Source: Streptomyces antnestii (GTDB lineage Bacteria > Actinomycetota > Actinomycetes > Streptomycetales > Streptomycetaceae). Taken from it: a DNA stretch of 64,000 nucleotides. Shown in pieces: positions 36,319 through 47,115 of the stretch. The DNA lies in NCBI RefSeq assembly GCF_004005495.1, contig NZ_RZYA01000020.1:99588-163587 (forward strand), given 5' to 3'. The translations under genes and the position numbers were made by a program. Each line of letters starts with the position of its first letter. Positions within the stretch are counted from its first letter, which is position 1. Below the pieces are notes generated by a model. The model made no database searches. It was not told where the DNA came from and saw only the letters and a program-made list of their open reading frames with translations.

Positions 36319-37044
36319 ATGCGCACCCTCTTTTCCGCGGGCGCGATAGCCGTGACGGCTTCCGCCGCGCTGCTGCTCGCCCCTTCCGCGTACGCCACCG
36401 GCGCCCACGGCGACAACGGCACCGTGAAGATCCACGACGCCACGACCGGGGACGAACTCCGCAAGAACGAGCCCCACGTCTGCACCTTCTACCTCGACGC
36501 CTTCGGCTTCGACAGCGACCAGCAGGTCGACTGGCACATCGAGGCCTGGGCACCGACCGCCCACGTCAAGGGCGAGTCCGTCAAGTCCGGTTCGCTGACA
36601 CTGGGTTCGGACGGGCACGGCCGCACCGACGACCTGTCGCTGCCGGACGGGCACTACAAGCTGTTCTGGAACTTCGACGGCGAGCACGGCTCCGCCAAGC
36701 ACAAGGTGTTCTGGACGGACTGCTCGGACTCCGGCAACGAGCAGCCGGGCGGCAAGCCGTCAGCGTCTCCGGCCGAGGGTGCGACGGCGCAGCCCAGCGC
36801 GTCCGCATCGGGCTCCCCGTCGCCGGGCGCGGTCGAGCCCACCTCGACCGCCCCGTCCTCGAAGACGTCCTCGCAGCCGTCGTCGAACCCGTCCTCGAAG
36901 CCGTCGTCGCAGACCGGCGGCGATCTGGCGGAGACCGGCAGCAGCGCGCCCGTCGGCCTGCTGGCCACGGTCGCCGCGGTGCTGGTGGCAGCCGGCGGCG
37001 CGCTGATCATGTGGCGTCGCAAGGCAGCGGGCCGACAGAGCTGA
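36319..37044 (+). CDS. Cell-wall-anchored protein with LAETG sortase signal
   Basis: 241 residues. Signal peptide MRTLFSAGAIAVTASAALLL ends near PSAYA. A folded domain (about 30-135) has a Cys pair (HVCTFYL, TDCSD). A Ser/Pro-rich wall-spanning linker (about 140-200) precedes a sorting signal: LAETG (the LAxTG form used by class E sortases), hydrophobic helix VGLLATVAAVLVAAGGALIM and a basic tail RRKAAG. It should therefore be covalently attached to peptidoglycan. Ligand unknown. The ATG at 36319 gives the complete signal peptide. Confidence 0.9.
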   Translation: MRTLFSAGAIAVTASAALLLAPSAYATGAHGDNGTVKIHDATTGDELRKNEPHVCTFYLDAFGFDSDQQVDWHIEAWAPTAHVKGESVKSGSLTLGSDGHGRTDDLSLPDGHYKLFWNFDGEHGSAKHKVFWTDCSDSGNEQPGGKPSASPAEGATAQPSASASGSPSPGAVEPTSTAPSSKTSSQPSSNPSSKPSSQTGGDLAETGSSAPVGLLATVAAVLVAAGGALIMWRRKAAGRQS

Positions 37045-37094
37045 CCGGCCCCACAGCACCGGGCATCCGGAGCGATGAATGAATGACTGACTGA

Positions 37095-37138
37095 ATGACT
37101 GAGGGGCGTCTCCCGGCCGGGAGATGCCCCTCAGTCAT
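37095..37138. terminator. Bidirectional hairpin between the LAETG protein and ppc
   Basis: A near-perfect 22-base inverted repeat (37095-37116 with 37117-37138, centre CCCGGCCGGG, one G-T wobble), beginning ATGACTGAGGGGC. It is preceded by short GAATGACT-type tetranucleotide repeats. It lies between convergent genes and likely terminates both. Confidence 0.85.
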
Positions 37139-37153
37139 CGTCGTACGGGCCGG

Positions 37154-39892
<2,739 letters not shown>

Positions 39893-39966
39893 AGGTGCGG
39901 CTCCTTGCAGTGGTGAAGCACGTCTGGGAGGGAATCCCCGGATCCGGGCAAGAGTCCCGGTGGAGT

Positions 39967-40004
39967 TCCGGGTGGAGATACAGAATCCGGGTGGAGATAC
40001 AGAA
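39967..40004. repeat. Two tandem 19-bp repeats upstream of ppc
   Basis: TCCGGGTGGAGATACAGAA occurs at 39967-39985 and again at 39986-40004, with a degenerate partial copy (TCCCGGTGGAGT) just before. They lie 75-112 bases upstream of the ppc start, a position suited to regulator binding. Confidence 0.8.
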
Positions 40005-40096
40005 GCGGACCGCGCTGTCCGACCGTCTCCAAGGATAGGTGTCCGCCCGGAGGGGCCGTTTTGCGGGCCTCTTGCCGCCCGCCTCCGCGCTGCCAT

Positions 40097-40126
40097 ACTT
40101 ACGACGCCGTAAGTTACGGACCCGTA
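40097..40126 (+). promoter_or_regulatory. Overlapping palindromes upstream of the desaturase gene (candidate TetR operator)
   Basis: ACTTACG (40097-40103) pairs with CGTAAGT (40108-40114). It is directly followed by TACGG (40115-40119) pairing with CCGTA (40122-40126). The paired TTACG/CCGTA half-sites are typical of TetR-family operators. The site is 60 bases before the desaturase-TetR operon, so autoregulation by that TetR protein is a reasonable inference. Confidence 0.55.
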
Positions 40127-40185
40127 GCAACACCTTTCAGCACGACATCCCCGTTCTCGACCCTCGACCCCACAGGGGACGCCCC

Positions 40186-41181
40186 ATGACCACAAGCTCC
40201 GATCTGATCGACGACGCCCCGCAGGCGTCGCCGGCCGACCCGACCGGCGCTCCGCCGCCGTCCGCCACGCTCGGCGGTGAGCAGAAGCGTTCGGTGGAGC
40301 AGCTCGCGCTGCTGCTCTTCATCACCGTCCCGTTCCTCGCGCTGGTCGCGGCGGTGCCGCTGGCCTGGGGCTGGGGTGTGAGCTGGCTCGACCTCGGCCT
40401 GCTCGTCTTCTTCTACTACCTGGGCTGCCACGGCATCACGATCGGTTTCCACCGGTACTTCACGCACGGTTCCTTCAAGGCGAAGCGGCCGCTGCGTATC
40501 GCGCTTGCCGTCATGGGTTCGATGGCGGTCGAGGGGCCGCTCGTGCGCTGGGTGGCCGATCACCGCAAGCACCACAAGTTCTCCGACGCGGAGGGTGACC
40601 CGCACTCGCCGTGGCGGTTCGGCGAGACGCTGCCGGCGCTGATGAAGGGCCTGTGGTGGGCACACATCGCCTGGATGTTCGACGAGGAGCAGACACCGCA
40701 GGAGAAGTACGCGCCCGATCTGGTGAAGGATCCGGCCATAAGGGCGATCTCGCGGCAGTTCATCTTCTGGACGATCCTGTCGCTGGCGCTGCCGCCGCTG
40801 ATCGGCGGTCTGGTGACGATGTCGTGGTGGGGCGCGTTCACGGCGTTCTTCTGGGGCTCCCTGGTGCGGGTGGCGCTTCTGCACCACGTCACGTGGTCGA
40901 TCAACTCGATCTGTCACGCGGTCGGAAAGCGCCCGTTCAAGTCTCGGGACCGCTCGGGCAACGTGTGGTGGCTGGCCGTCCTGTCGTGCGGTGAGTCGTG
41001 GCACAACCTGCACCACGCGGACCCGACGTCGGCGCGGCACGGTGTGATGCGCGGCCAGGTGGACTCCTCGGCGCGGCTGATCCGCTGGTTCGAGCAGCTG
41101 GGCTGGGCGAGCGACGTGCGCTGGCCGTCGAAGGAGCGGATCGACTCCCGCCGCAAGCCGCAAGCCGCTGACGCGGCATGA
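40186..41181 (+). CDS. Acyl-CoA/fatty-acid desaturase (membrane di-iron)
   Basis: 331 residues, integral membrane. Three His boxes are visible: HRYFTH, HRKHH and HNLHH (in ESWHNLHHADP), the di-iron ligands of delta-9-type desaturases. Hydrophobic pairs flank them (LLLFITVPFLALVAAVPLAW, LALPPLIGGLVTM). It introduces double bonds in acyl chains, affecting membrane fluidity. The ATG at 40186 follows AGGGGAC. The downstream TetR gene overlaps its stop codon, so the two are co-expressed. Confidence 0.95.
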   Translation: MTTSSDLIDDAPQASPADPTGAPPPSATLGGEQKRSVEQLALLLFITVPFLALVAAVPLAWGWGVSWLDLGLLVFFYYLGCHGITIGFHRYFTHGSFKAKRPLRIALAVMGSMAVEGPLVRWVADHRKHHKFSDAEGDPHSPWRFGETLPALMKGLWWAHIAWMFDEEQTPQEKYAPDLVKDPAIRAISRQFIFWTILSLALPPLIGGLVTMSWWGAFTAFFWGSLVRVALLHHVTWSINSICHAVGKRPFKSRDRSGNVWWLAVLSCGESWHNLHHADPTSARHGVMRGQVDSSARLIRWFEQLGWASDVRWPSKERIDSRRKPQAADAA

Positions 41182-41861
41182 TGAAGCGCGTGGCCACCGA
41201 ACCGAGCACTGCGAGCCCAGCCGGCAACGACAAACCGCGGCGTGCGCGCCGCACCCGGATGACCGGTGCGGAGCGCCGTCAGCAGCTCCTGGAGATCGGC
41301 CGCACCCTCTTCGCGGAGAAGGGCTTCGAGGCCACATCGGTGGAGGAGATCGCGGCGAAGGCCGGGGTCTCCAAGCCGGTGGTGTACGAGCACTTCGGCG
41401 GCAAGGAGGGCCTGTACGCGGTCGTCGTGGACCGGGAGATGCGCCAGCTCCTCGACATGGTGACCAGTTCCCTGACGGCCGGGCATCCGCGCGAGCTGTG
41501 CGAGCAGGCGGCCTTCGCGCTCCTCGACTACATCGAGGAGTACACGGACGGCTTCCGGATCCTGGTCCGGGACTCCCCGATCCCGCAGTCGACGGGTTCG
41601 TTCGCGTCTCTGATCTCGGACATCGCGACGCAGGTGGAGGACATCCTGGGCCGCGAGTTCAAGAACCGCGGCTTCGACCCGAAGCTGGCGCCGCTGTACG
41701 CGCAGGCGCTGGTCGGCATGGTCGCCCTGACGGGCCAGTGGTGGCTGGACGCCCGTAAGCCGGAGAAGGCCGAGGTGGCGGCGCACCTGGTGAACCTGGC
41801 GTGGCACGGCCTGGACGGCATGGAGGCGAACCCGCACCTGATCGGGCGCCGCAAGAGCTGA
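41178..41861 (+). CDS. TetR-family regulator of the desaturase operon
   Basis: 227 residues. The HTH is clear: LFAEKGFEATSVEEIAAKAG followed by VSKPVVYEHFGGKEGLY. The C-terminal ligand-binding part is of the fatty-acid-responsive type seen next to desaturases. The start ATG overlaps the desaturase stop (ATGA), so regulator and target are translationally coupled. It probably binds the palindromes at 40097-40126 and responds to an acyl-CoA; that is inference. Confidence 0.92.
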   Translation: MMKRVATEPSTASPAGNDKPRRARRTRMTGAERRQQLLEIGRTLFAEKGFEATSVEEIAAKAGVSKPVVYEHFGGKEGLYAVVVDREMRQLLDMVTSSLTAGHPRELCEQAAFALLDYIEEYTDGFRILVRDSPIPQSTGSFASLISDIATQVEDILGREFKNRGFDPKLAPLYAQALVGMVALTGQWWLDARKPEKAEVAAHLVNLAWHGLDGMEANPHLIGRRKS

Positions 41862-41870
41862 TCTTTCGGG

Positions 41871-42016
41871 TGCGGCTTCGGTGGGGGCCGGTCGCGCAGG
41901 ACCCTGCGCCCCTGAAATCGGGGAAATGCCGCGCGCAGCGCACGCATTTCAGGGGCGCGGGGCTGTGTCATCAGCGGCTCCGCCGCGGGGCGCGACCGGC
42001 CCCCACCGAAGCCGCA
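41871..42016. repeat. Large two-tier inverted repeat (Streptomyces intergenic palindrome)
   Basis: The outer arms, 41871-41897 and 41990-42016, are a perfect 27-base inverted repeat beginning TGCGGCTTCGGTGGGGG. The inner arms GCGCCCCTGAAAT (41906-41918) and ATTTCAGGGGCGC (41946-41958) are a perfect 13-base repeat. It fills the gap between convergent TetR and tam genes. The inner GCGGGGCTG/GCGCGACCGG modules recur widely in Streptomyces intergenic regions. It can act as a bidirectional terminator, but its size and mosaic form suggest a mobile repeat. Confidence 0.85.
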
Positions 42017-42030
42017 GACGCCCCCGCTCA

Positions 42031-42864
42031 TCAACCGGGCAGACGCGACTGCGTCACCGCCACCACGAAGACGCGCCGGAACGGCAGAACCGTGCCGTAT
42101 CCCGTCGCCGGATACGCCTCGCGCAGCAGGCCCGCGTACTCCGTCAGGAACTCGTCCCGCCCGGCCTGGTCACCGGCGAGAGCCGTGAGCACGGGGCGCA
42201 GCGCGGTCCCCTTGACCCAGTCGAGGACCGGGTCCTCACCGGAAAGCACGTGCAAGTACGTCGTCTCCCAGGCGTCGACCCGGCAGCCGAGCCCTGCGAG
42301 GCGCTCCAGGTAGACGGCGGGCGTGTGCACCGGGTCCCCGTGGCGCAGGACCCCGCCGAGCCGGTCGCGCCACCGCGCGGACTCGGCCAGTTCCCGCATC
42401 AGGACATGGCTGGGGGCGTCGAAGTTGCCGGGGACCTGGAAGGCGAACGTGCCGCCGGGGGTGAGTGCGGCCAGCCAGTCGGGGAAGCGGTCGGTGTGGC
42501 CGGGGACCCACTGGAGCAGGGCGTTGGAGACGATCAGGTCGAAGGGCTCGGCGGGGGTCCAGGTGGCCGCGTCGGCGGGGGCGAAGTCGAGCCGGTCGGT
42601 GGCGTGGGCGGCGGCCTTCTCCAGCATCTGCGGAGAGTTGTCGTAGCCGGTGATCCTGGCTTTGGGCCAGCGCTCGGCGAGCAGGGCGGTGACGTTGCCC
42701 GCGCCGCAGCCGAGGTCGGCGATCCTGGCCGGGTCGCCCTGGACGCGGGCGAGGAGGTCGGCGAAGGGGCGTGTGCGGTGATCCGCGTGGCGGAGATACT
42801 GCTGGGGGTCCCACGTGGGTGAGGCGGGGGAGGCAGGTGGGGTGTGTGCGTCGGGGGCGCTCAT
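42031..42864 (-). CDS. tam: Trans-aconitate 2-methyltransferase
   Basis: Methylates trans-aconitate, which otherwise inhibits aconitase. 277 residues. The family N-terminus WDPQQYLRHADHRTRPF is followed by SAM motif IADLGCGAGNVTALLAERWP, ITGYDNSPQML and VSNALLQWVPGH. The ATG at 42864 has GGGAGG some 12 bases upstream. It is divergent from a MarR gene, with an operator-like palindrome between, exactly as in the described S. coelicolor tam/tamR system. Confidence 0.95.
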   Translation of the reverse strand: MSAPDAHTPPASPASPTWDPQQYLRHADHRTRPFADLLARVQGDPARIADLGCGAGNVTALLAERWPKARITGYDNSPQMLEKAAAHATDRLDFAPADAATWTPAEPFDLIVSNALLQWVPGHTDRFPDWLAALTPGGTFAFQVPGNFDAPSHVLMRELAESARWRDRLGGVLRHGDPVHTPAVYLERLAGLGCRVDAWETTYLHVLSGEDPVLDWVKGTALRPVLTALAGDQAGRDEFLTEYAGLLREAYPATGYGTVLPFRRVFVVAVTQSRLPG

Positions 42865-42890
42865 GGCGGCCAGGATCCTCCCGAGCTTAT

Positions 42891-42932
42891 CTCGATGTCA
42901 AGATAGTTGAATTCAAGAGACTTCACATCGAG
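42891..42932. promoter_or_regulatory. TamR operator between tam and tamR
   Basis: CTCGATGTCAAG (42891-42902) pairs with CTTCACATCGAG (42921-42932) with one mismatch. Between them lies the perfect palindrome TTGAATTCAA (42907-42916). This fits the MarR-family operator expected in the tam/tamR divergent region, where known TamR sites lie. Confidence 0.75.
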
Positions 42933-42953
42933 GGACCCACTAGACTGATCTCC

Positions 42954-43448
42954 ATGGAGGACGAGGTCGACCGACTGGTCGCTGCGTGGCGCCGAGAGCG
43001 CCCTGACCTCGACGTGGAGCCCCTGGAGGTGCTCAGTCGAGTCAGCAGGCTGGCGCGTCATCTGGACCGGGCCCGGCGCCTGGCGTTCGCCGAGCACCAG
43101 CTGGAGCCGTGGGAGTTCGACGTACTGACGTCCCTGCGGCGGGCCGGCGCCCCCTATCAGCTCTCCCCCGGACAGCTCCTCACGCAGACGCTCGTCACCT
43201 CCGGCACGATGACCAACCGTATCGACCGGCTCGCCAAGAAGGGCCTCGTCGAGCGGCTGCCCGATCCGAGCGACCGGCGGGGCGTCCTGGTCCGGCTGAC
43301 CATCGAGGGACAGGACCGCGCCGACCTGGCCCTGGCGGGCCTCCTCGAACAGGAGCGGGCCATCCTCGCCGAGCTGTCCCGCACCCAGCGCGGTGAACTG
43401 GCCGGGCTGCTGCGGCAGTTGACCGCGCCGTTCGACAACATCCCCTGA
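42954..43448 (+). CDS. tamR: MarR-family regulator TamR
   Basis: 164 residues, MarR winged helix: PWEFDVLTSLRRAG, SPGQLLTQTLVTSGTMTNRI (recognition helix) and LVERLPDPSDRRGVLVRLT (wing). Orthologous context (divergent from tam) identifies it as TamR, which in S. coelicolor senses citrate/aconitate-type ligands and derepresses tam and itself. The ATG at 42954 begins MEDEVDRLV; the longer upstream frame crosses the operator and is not used. Confidence 0.92.
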   Translation: MEDEVDRLVAAWRRERPDLDVEPLEVLSRVSRLARHLDRARRLAFAEHQLEPWEFDVLTSLRRAGAPYQLSPGQLLTQTLVTSGTMTNRIDRLAKKGLVERLPDPSDRRGVLVRLTIEGQDRADLALAGLLEQERAILAELSRTQRGELAGLLRQLTAPFDNIP

Positions 43449-43471
43449 CAGCCGACCCCTCTCCAGCTGTT

Positions 43472-44221
43472 CTACGACGCCGCTTCGAGGTCCGCGGGAC
43501 CCACCCCGGCCCGGCGCGCGAGTGCCACCGCCGCGAGGGTGGAGTGCACGCCGAGCTTGCCCAGCACGTTCTGCATGTGCGTACGGACTGTGTGCGGGGA
43601 CAGGAAGAGGCGTTCGGCGACCGCCTTGCGGCCGAGGCCCGCCACCATGCAGCGCAGCACCTCCCGCTCGCGCGGCGTCAGGGACTCCACCAGGCGCTCG
43701 GACTCGGTGCGGTGCTTGCGGGCCGCGGTCAGCTCCCGCAGGACGGCCGTGAGCAGCGCGGGCGGCAGATGCGTCTCGTCGCGCAGCACGCCCCGGATGA
43801 CGGTGAGGAGGCGTGACAGCGAGCAGTCCTTGGCCACCCAGCCGGAGGCGCCCGCCTGGAGCGCGAGGGCCGCGCGGCGCGGGTCGTCCTTCTCCGCGAG
43901 CACCACGGTCCGTACGGCGGGCCGGCCCGAGCGCACGCCCGCGACCAGGGAGATCCCGTCGACCATGCCGTCCTGGCCGGGCCCCTCGTCGGGCACGACC
44001 GCCGCCGGGCGCGGGCCGTGCAGGGCCGTTCCCAGGTCGGCGTCGACGAGGAGCACGTCGAACGTCCGCCCCTCCGCCGCCGCGCGGTCCATACAGCGCA
44101 GTGCGGCGGGGCCGCTGCCGGCCGCGGACACGTCCACGTCGGGCTCGGCGGCGAGCGCCGCGGCGAGCGACTCGGCGAAGATGCGGTGGTCGTCGACGAC
44201 CAGGACTCGGATGCGAACCAC
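43472..44221 (-). CDS. LuxR/NarL-type response regulator
   Basis: 249 residues. Receiver domain: VVDDHRIFAESL, phosphoacceptor Asp in FDVLLVDADLG and VAKDCSLSRLL as the Lys region. The LuxR HTH at the C-terminus reads LTPREREVLRCMVAGLGRKA then VRTHMQNVLGKLGV. No kinase gene is adjacent. GTG start at 44221. It converges on tamR. The upstream 277-base gap has an inverted repeat CAGCACCGG/CCGGTGCTG at 44397-44420. Confidence 0.9.
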   Translation of the reverse strand: MVRIRVLVVDDHRIFAESLAAALAAEPDVDVSAAGSGPAALRCMDRAAAEGRTFDVLLVDADLGTALHGPRPAAVVPDEGPGQDGMVDGISLVAGVRSGRPAVRTVVLAEKDDPRRAALALQAGASGWVAKDCSLSRLLTVIRGVLRDETHLPPALLTAVLRELTAARKHRTESERLVESLTPREREVLRCMVAGLGRKAVAERLFLSPHTVRTHMQNVLGKLGVHSTLAAVALARRAGVGPADLEAAS

Positions 44222-44396
44222 GTGTATAACCCCCTTCCCCGCGCTCCTCGCGGAGCAGGGGACTCCCCGGCGCCGGAGGACGGCCGGCGCGGGTACGGCG
44301 CCCGAAGAGGCAGGTCATCGCGGTCGCGCGGCCGCCGCCGCGTGGATACCGCCACCCCCGCTCCGGGCGTCGTACCCGGCTGTCTCGCCCCCTGAT

Positions 44397-44420
44397 CAGC
44401 ACCGGCCCCCACCGGTGCTG
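44397..44420. repeat. Inverted repeat in the response-regulator/GNAT divergent region
   Basis: Perfect 9-base arms CAGCACCGG and CCGGTGCTG with a 6-base spacer, 176 bases upstream of the response-regulator start and 79 before the acetyltransferase. It could be an operator or a hairpin; the rest of 44222-44498 shows no gene. Confidence 0.5.
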
Positions 44421-44498
44421 CCCTCAGAGTAGGGCCGCGGGCCAGGAGCGGAAGGCAATTTGCAGAACTGATTGGCCTGCGCGTTTATGGTGAGGCGT

Positions 44499-44942
44499 AT
44501 GTTTCGAATTGAGACAGGAGTCGACAAACAGCGGCGCGATCTTCTCCATTTCCGGCTGCGCGAGACGAACGCCGCGGCGTCGGCGGAGCTCAGGGCACTG
44601 CGCGGCACGCCCGAGGAGCGCGAAGTTCCGCTCCAGGTCTGGGCGTTGGACGAGGACGGCGAGATCGCGGGCGGCCTGGACGGGCACACGTGGGCGACCT
44701 GGCTCCACGTGAACCTGCTCTGGGTCGACGACCGCCACCGCGCGAAGGGCCTGGGCTCCCGTCTGCTCACGGAGGCGGAACGCATCGCCCACGAGGACCG
44801 CGCCTGCCGGGGCGCCCGAGTGGAAACATGGGACTTCCAGGCCCCCGGCTTCTACCGGCAGCACGGCTACGACCTCGTATGCGTGATCCCCGACTACCCG
44901 CCGGGAATCAAGGAGTTCACCCTCACGAAGCGGCTGGGCTGA
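44499..44942 (+). CDS. GNAT-family N-acetyltransferase
   Basis: 147 residues. The acetyl-CoA pyrophosphate loop is RHRAKGLGSRLLTEAERIA, with a preceding strand LHVNLLWVDD and the C-terminal FYRQHGYDLVCVIPDYPPG typical of GNAT enzymes. The substrate is unknown. The ATG at 44499 begins MFRIETGVDK; an ATG at 44487 is an alternative. The last 19 bases of the gene are duplicated just downstream (44956-44974). Confidence 0.88.
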   Translation: MFRIETGVDKQRRDLLHFRLRETNAAASAELRALRGTPEEREVPLQVWALDEDGEIAGGLDGHTWATWLHVNLLWVDDRHRAKGLGSRLLTEAERIAHEDRACRGARVETWDFQAPGFYRQHGYDLVCVIPDYPPGIKEFTLTKRLG

Positions 44943-44974
44943 GCACACCGCACCGCACGAAGCGGCTGGGCTGA
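44924..44974. repeat. 19-bp duplication of the GNAT gene end
   Basis: CACGAAGCGGCTGGGCTGA, including the stop codon, occurs at 44924-44942 and again at 44956-44974 just before the galK stop region. Probably a slippage duplication. Confidence 0.85.
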
Positions 44975-44976
44975 CG

Positions 44977-46137
44977 TCAGGTCAGGCGATGCGCGCCCGG
45001 GGACGGGACCGCCGGGAAGACGCGGGGTGGTGTGAAGCCCGCCGTCGCGAACGCCTCCGTGACCGACTTCGTCACCGCTTCCGCGTCCGCCTCCTCCACC
45101 AGGACGACCGCCGATCCGCCGAAGCCGCCGCCCGTCATCCGGGCCCCGAGCGCGCCCGCCGCGTTCGCGCTCTCCACGGCCAGATCCAGCTCCGCGCAGG
45201 AGATCCGCAGGTCGTCGCGGAGCGAGACGTGACCCTCGGTCAGGACCGGGCCGATCGCCCGTACGTCACCGGCGTCGAGGAGTTCGATGACCCGCTCGAC
45301 CCGGTGGTCGTCGGAGACGACGTGCCGGACGTAGCGGACGACCTTCTCGTCCGTGAGATCCGCCAACTTCGCGAGCGCGTCCGGCAGTTCGGCGTACGGC
45401 ACGTCCCGCAGGTGGGACACGCCGAGGGCGGCCGCGCCCGCCTCGCAGCCCGCGCGGCGCTCCGCGTACGCGCCGTCGCCGAGCTCGTGCTTGACGCGGG
45501 TGTCGACGACGAGCAGCCGGAGACCCTGCGCGGCCAGGTCGAAGGGGACCTGACGGACGGACAGATCGCGGCAGTCGAGGTGCAGGACGTGGCCCTCGGT
45601 GGCGCACGCCGACGCCATCTGGTCCATGATCCCGCAGGGCACCCGCACGAAGTCGTTCTCCGCGCGCTGCGCGATCCGCGCCAACTCCGGCCCGGACAGG
45701 CCGAGTTCGAAGAGGTCGTTGAGGGCGAGCGCCGTGACGACCTCCAGGGCGGCCGACGAGGAGAGGCCGGCGCCGGTCGGCACGGTCGAGGAGAGGTGGA
45801 CGTCGGCGCCGGTGATCACGTGCCCGGCCTCGCGCAGCGCCCACACCACGCCCGCCAGGTACGCCGCCCAGCCGCCCTGCCCGAACTCGGACAGGGGGGT
45901 CAGGCCGTCGGCCCGCAGTTCGGCGATCGGCGCGTCGATGTCCGCGGAGTGCAGCCGCAGGACGCCGTCGGTGCGGCGCGCGACGGCGGCCACCGCGGTG
46001 TGCGGCAGCGCGAGCGGCATCACGAAGCCCTCGTTGAAGTCGGTGTACTCGCCGATGAGGTTCACGCGTCCGGGCGCGGCCCAGACCCCCTCGGGCTCGT
46101 ATCCGTACAGATCGCTGAACTGCGAGGCGACGGTCAT
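44977..46137 (-). CDS. galK: Galactokinase
   Basis: Phosphorylates galactose in the Leloir pathway. 386 residues, GHMP kinase. Motifs: the galactose-binding signature GRVNLIGEYTDFNEGFVMP, the ATP loop VPTGAGLSSSAALE and C-terminal ARMTGGGFGGSAVVL. Third gene of galTEK: it starts 3 bases after the galE stop. Confidence 0.97.
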   Translation of the reverse strand: MTVASQFSDLYGYEPEGVWAAPGRVNLIGEYTDFNEGFVMPLALPHTAVAAVARRTDGVLRLHSADIDAPIAELRADGLTPLSEFGQGGWAAYLAGVVWALREAGHVITGADVHLSSTVPTGAGLSSSAALEVVTALALNDLFELGLSGPELARIAQRAENDFVRVPCGIMDQMASACATEGHVLHLDCRDLSVRQVPFDLAAQGLRLLVVDTRVKHELGDGAYAERRAGCEAGAAALGVSHLRDVPYAELPDALAKLADLTDEKVVRYVRHVVSDDHRVERVIELLDAGDVRAIGPVLTEGHVSLRDDLRISCAELDLAVESANAAGALGARMTGGGFGGSAVVLVEEADAEAVTKSVTEAFATAGFTPPRVFPAVPSPGAHRLT

Positions 46138-46140
46138 GAC

Positions 46141-47115
46141 TTACCCCTCCTGGCGGGCCTGGGCGAAGGCCCAGGCGTCGGCGACGATTCCCGCGAGGTC
46201 CGCGCGGGACGGGTTCCAGCCGAGGCGCTCGCGCGCGGCGCCGGCGGAGGCGACCAGGACGGCCGGGTCACCGGCGCGGCGCGGCGCGGCGACCTCGGGG
46301 ATCGGGTGGCCCGTCACCTGGCGGACGGTCTCGATGACCTCGCGCACGGAGAAGCCGTTGCCGTTGCCGAGGTTGCAGATGAGGTGCTCCCCATGGGTGG
46401 CGGCCTCGACAGCCAGCAGATGGGCCTCGGCGAGGTCGGCGACGTGGATGTAGTCGCGGACGCAGGTGCCGTCGGGGGTCGGGTAGTCGTCGCCGTAGAC
46501 GGAGATGGCCTCGCGCCTGCCCTGGGCGACCTGGAGGACGAGCGGGATGAGGTGCGACTCGGGGTCGTGGCGCTCGCCGCAGTCGCCGTACGCGCCGGCG
46601 ACGTTGAAGTAGCGCAGCGACACGGCGGCCAGGCCGTGCGCGGCCGCCTCGCCGCTGATCATGTGGTCGACGGCGAGCTTCGAGGCGCCGTACGGGGAGG
46701 TGGGGGCGGTGGGGTCGGACTCGGTGATGGGGGTGTTCACCGGCTCGCCGTACGTCGCCGCGGTCGAGGAGAAGACCAGCTTGCGGACGCCCGCGGCGCG
46801 CATCGCGGCGAGGAGCGCCATCGTGCCGCCGACGTTGTTCTCCCAGTACTTCTCGGGCTTCACGACGGACTCGCCGACCTGGGAGAAGGCCGCGAAGTGC
46901 AGCACCGCGTGGTACGGAGCGCCCGCTGTGTCCAGCCACTTCGCGGCGTCGCGGATGTCGCCCTCGACGAACGTCACACCGGCGGGCACGCCCTCGCGGA
47001 ACCCGGTCGAGAGGTTGTCCAGGACAGTGACGTCGTGGCCTGCCTCGACGAGGTGGCGTGCGACCACGCTGCCGACATATCCCGCACCACCGGTGACCAG
47101 GTACTTCCCGCTCAT
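46141..47115 (-). CDS. galE: UDP-glucose 4-epimerase
   Basis: 324-residue short-chain dehydrogenase/reductase. NAD-binding TGGAGYVGSVVA and catalytic SSTAATYGEP with YGASK (Tyr-x3-Lys) are present. It interconverts UDP-galactose and UDP-glucose. Its ATG overlaps the galT stop (ATGA), and galK follows closely, so galTEK is one operon. Confidence 0.97.
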   Translation of the reverse strand: MSGKYLVTGGAGYVGSVVARHLVEAGHDVTVLDNLSTGFREGVPAGVTFVEGDIRDAAKWLDTAGAPYHAVLHFAAFSQVGESVVKPEKYWENNVGGTMALLAAMRAAGVRKLVFSSTAATYGEPVNTPITESDPTAPTSPYGASKLAVDHMISGEAAAHGLAAVSLRYFNVAGAYGDCGERHDPESHLIPLVLQVAQGRREAISVYGDDYPTPDGTCVRDYIHVADLAEAHLLAVEAATHGEHLICNLGNGNGFSVREVIETVRQVTGHPIPEVAAPRRAGDPAVLVASAGAARERLGWNPSRADLAGIVADAWAFAQARQEG

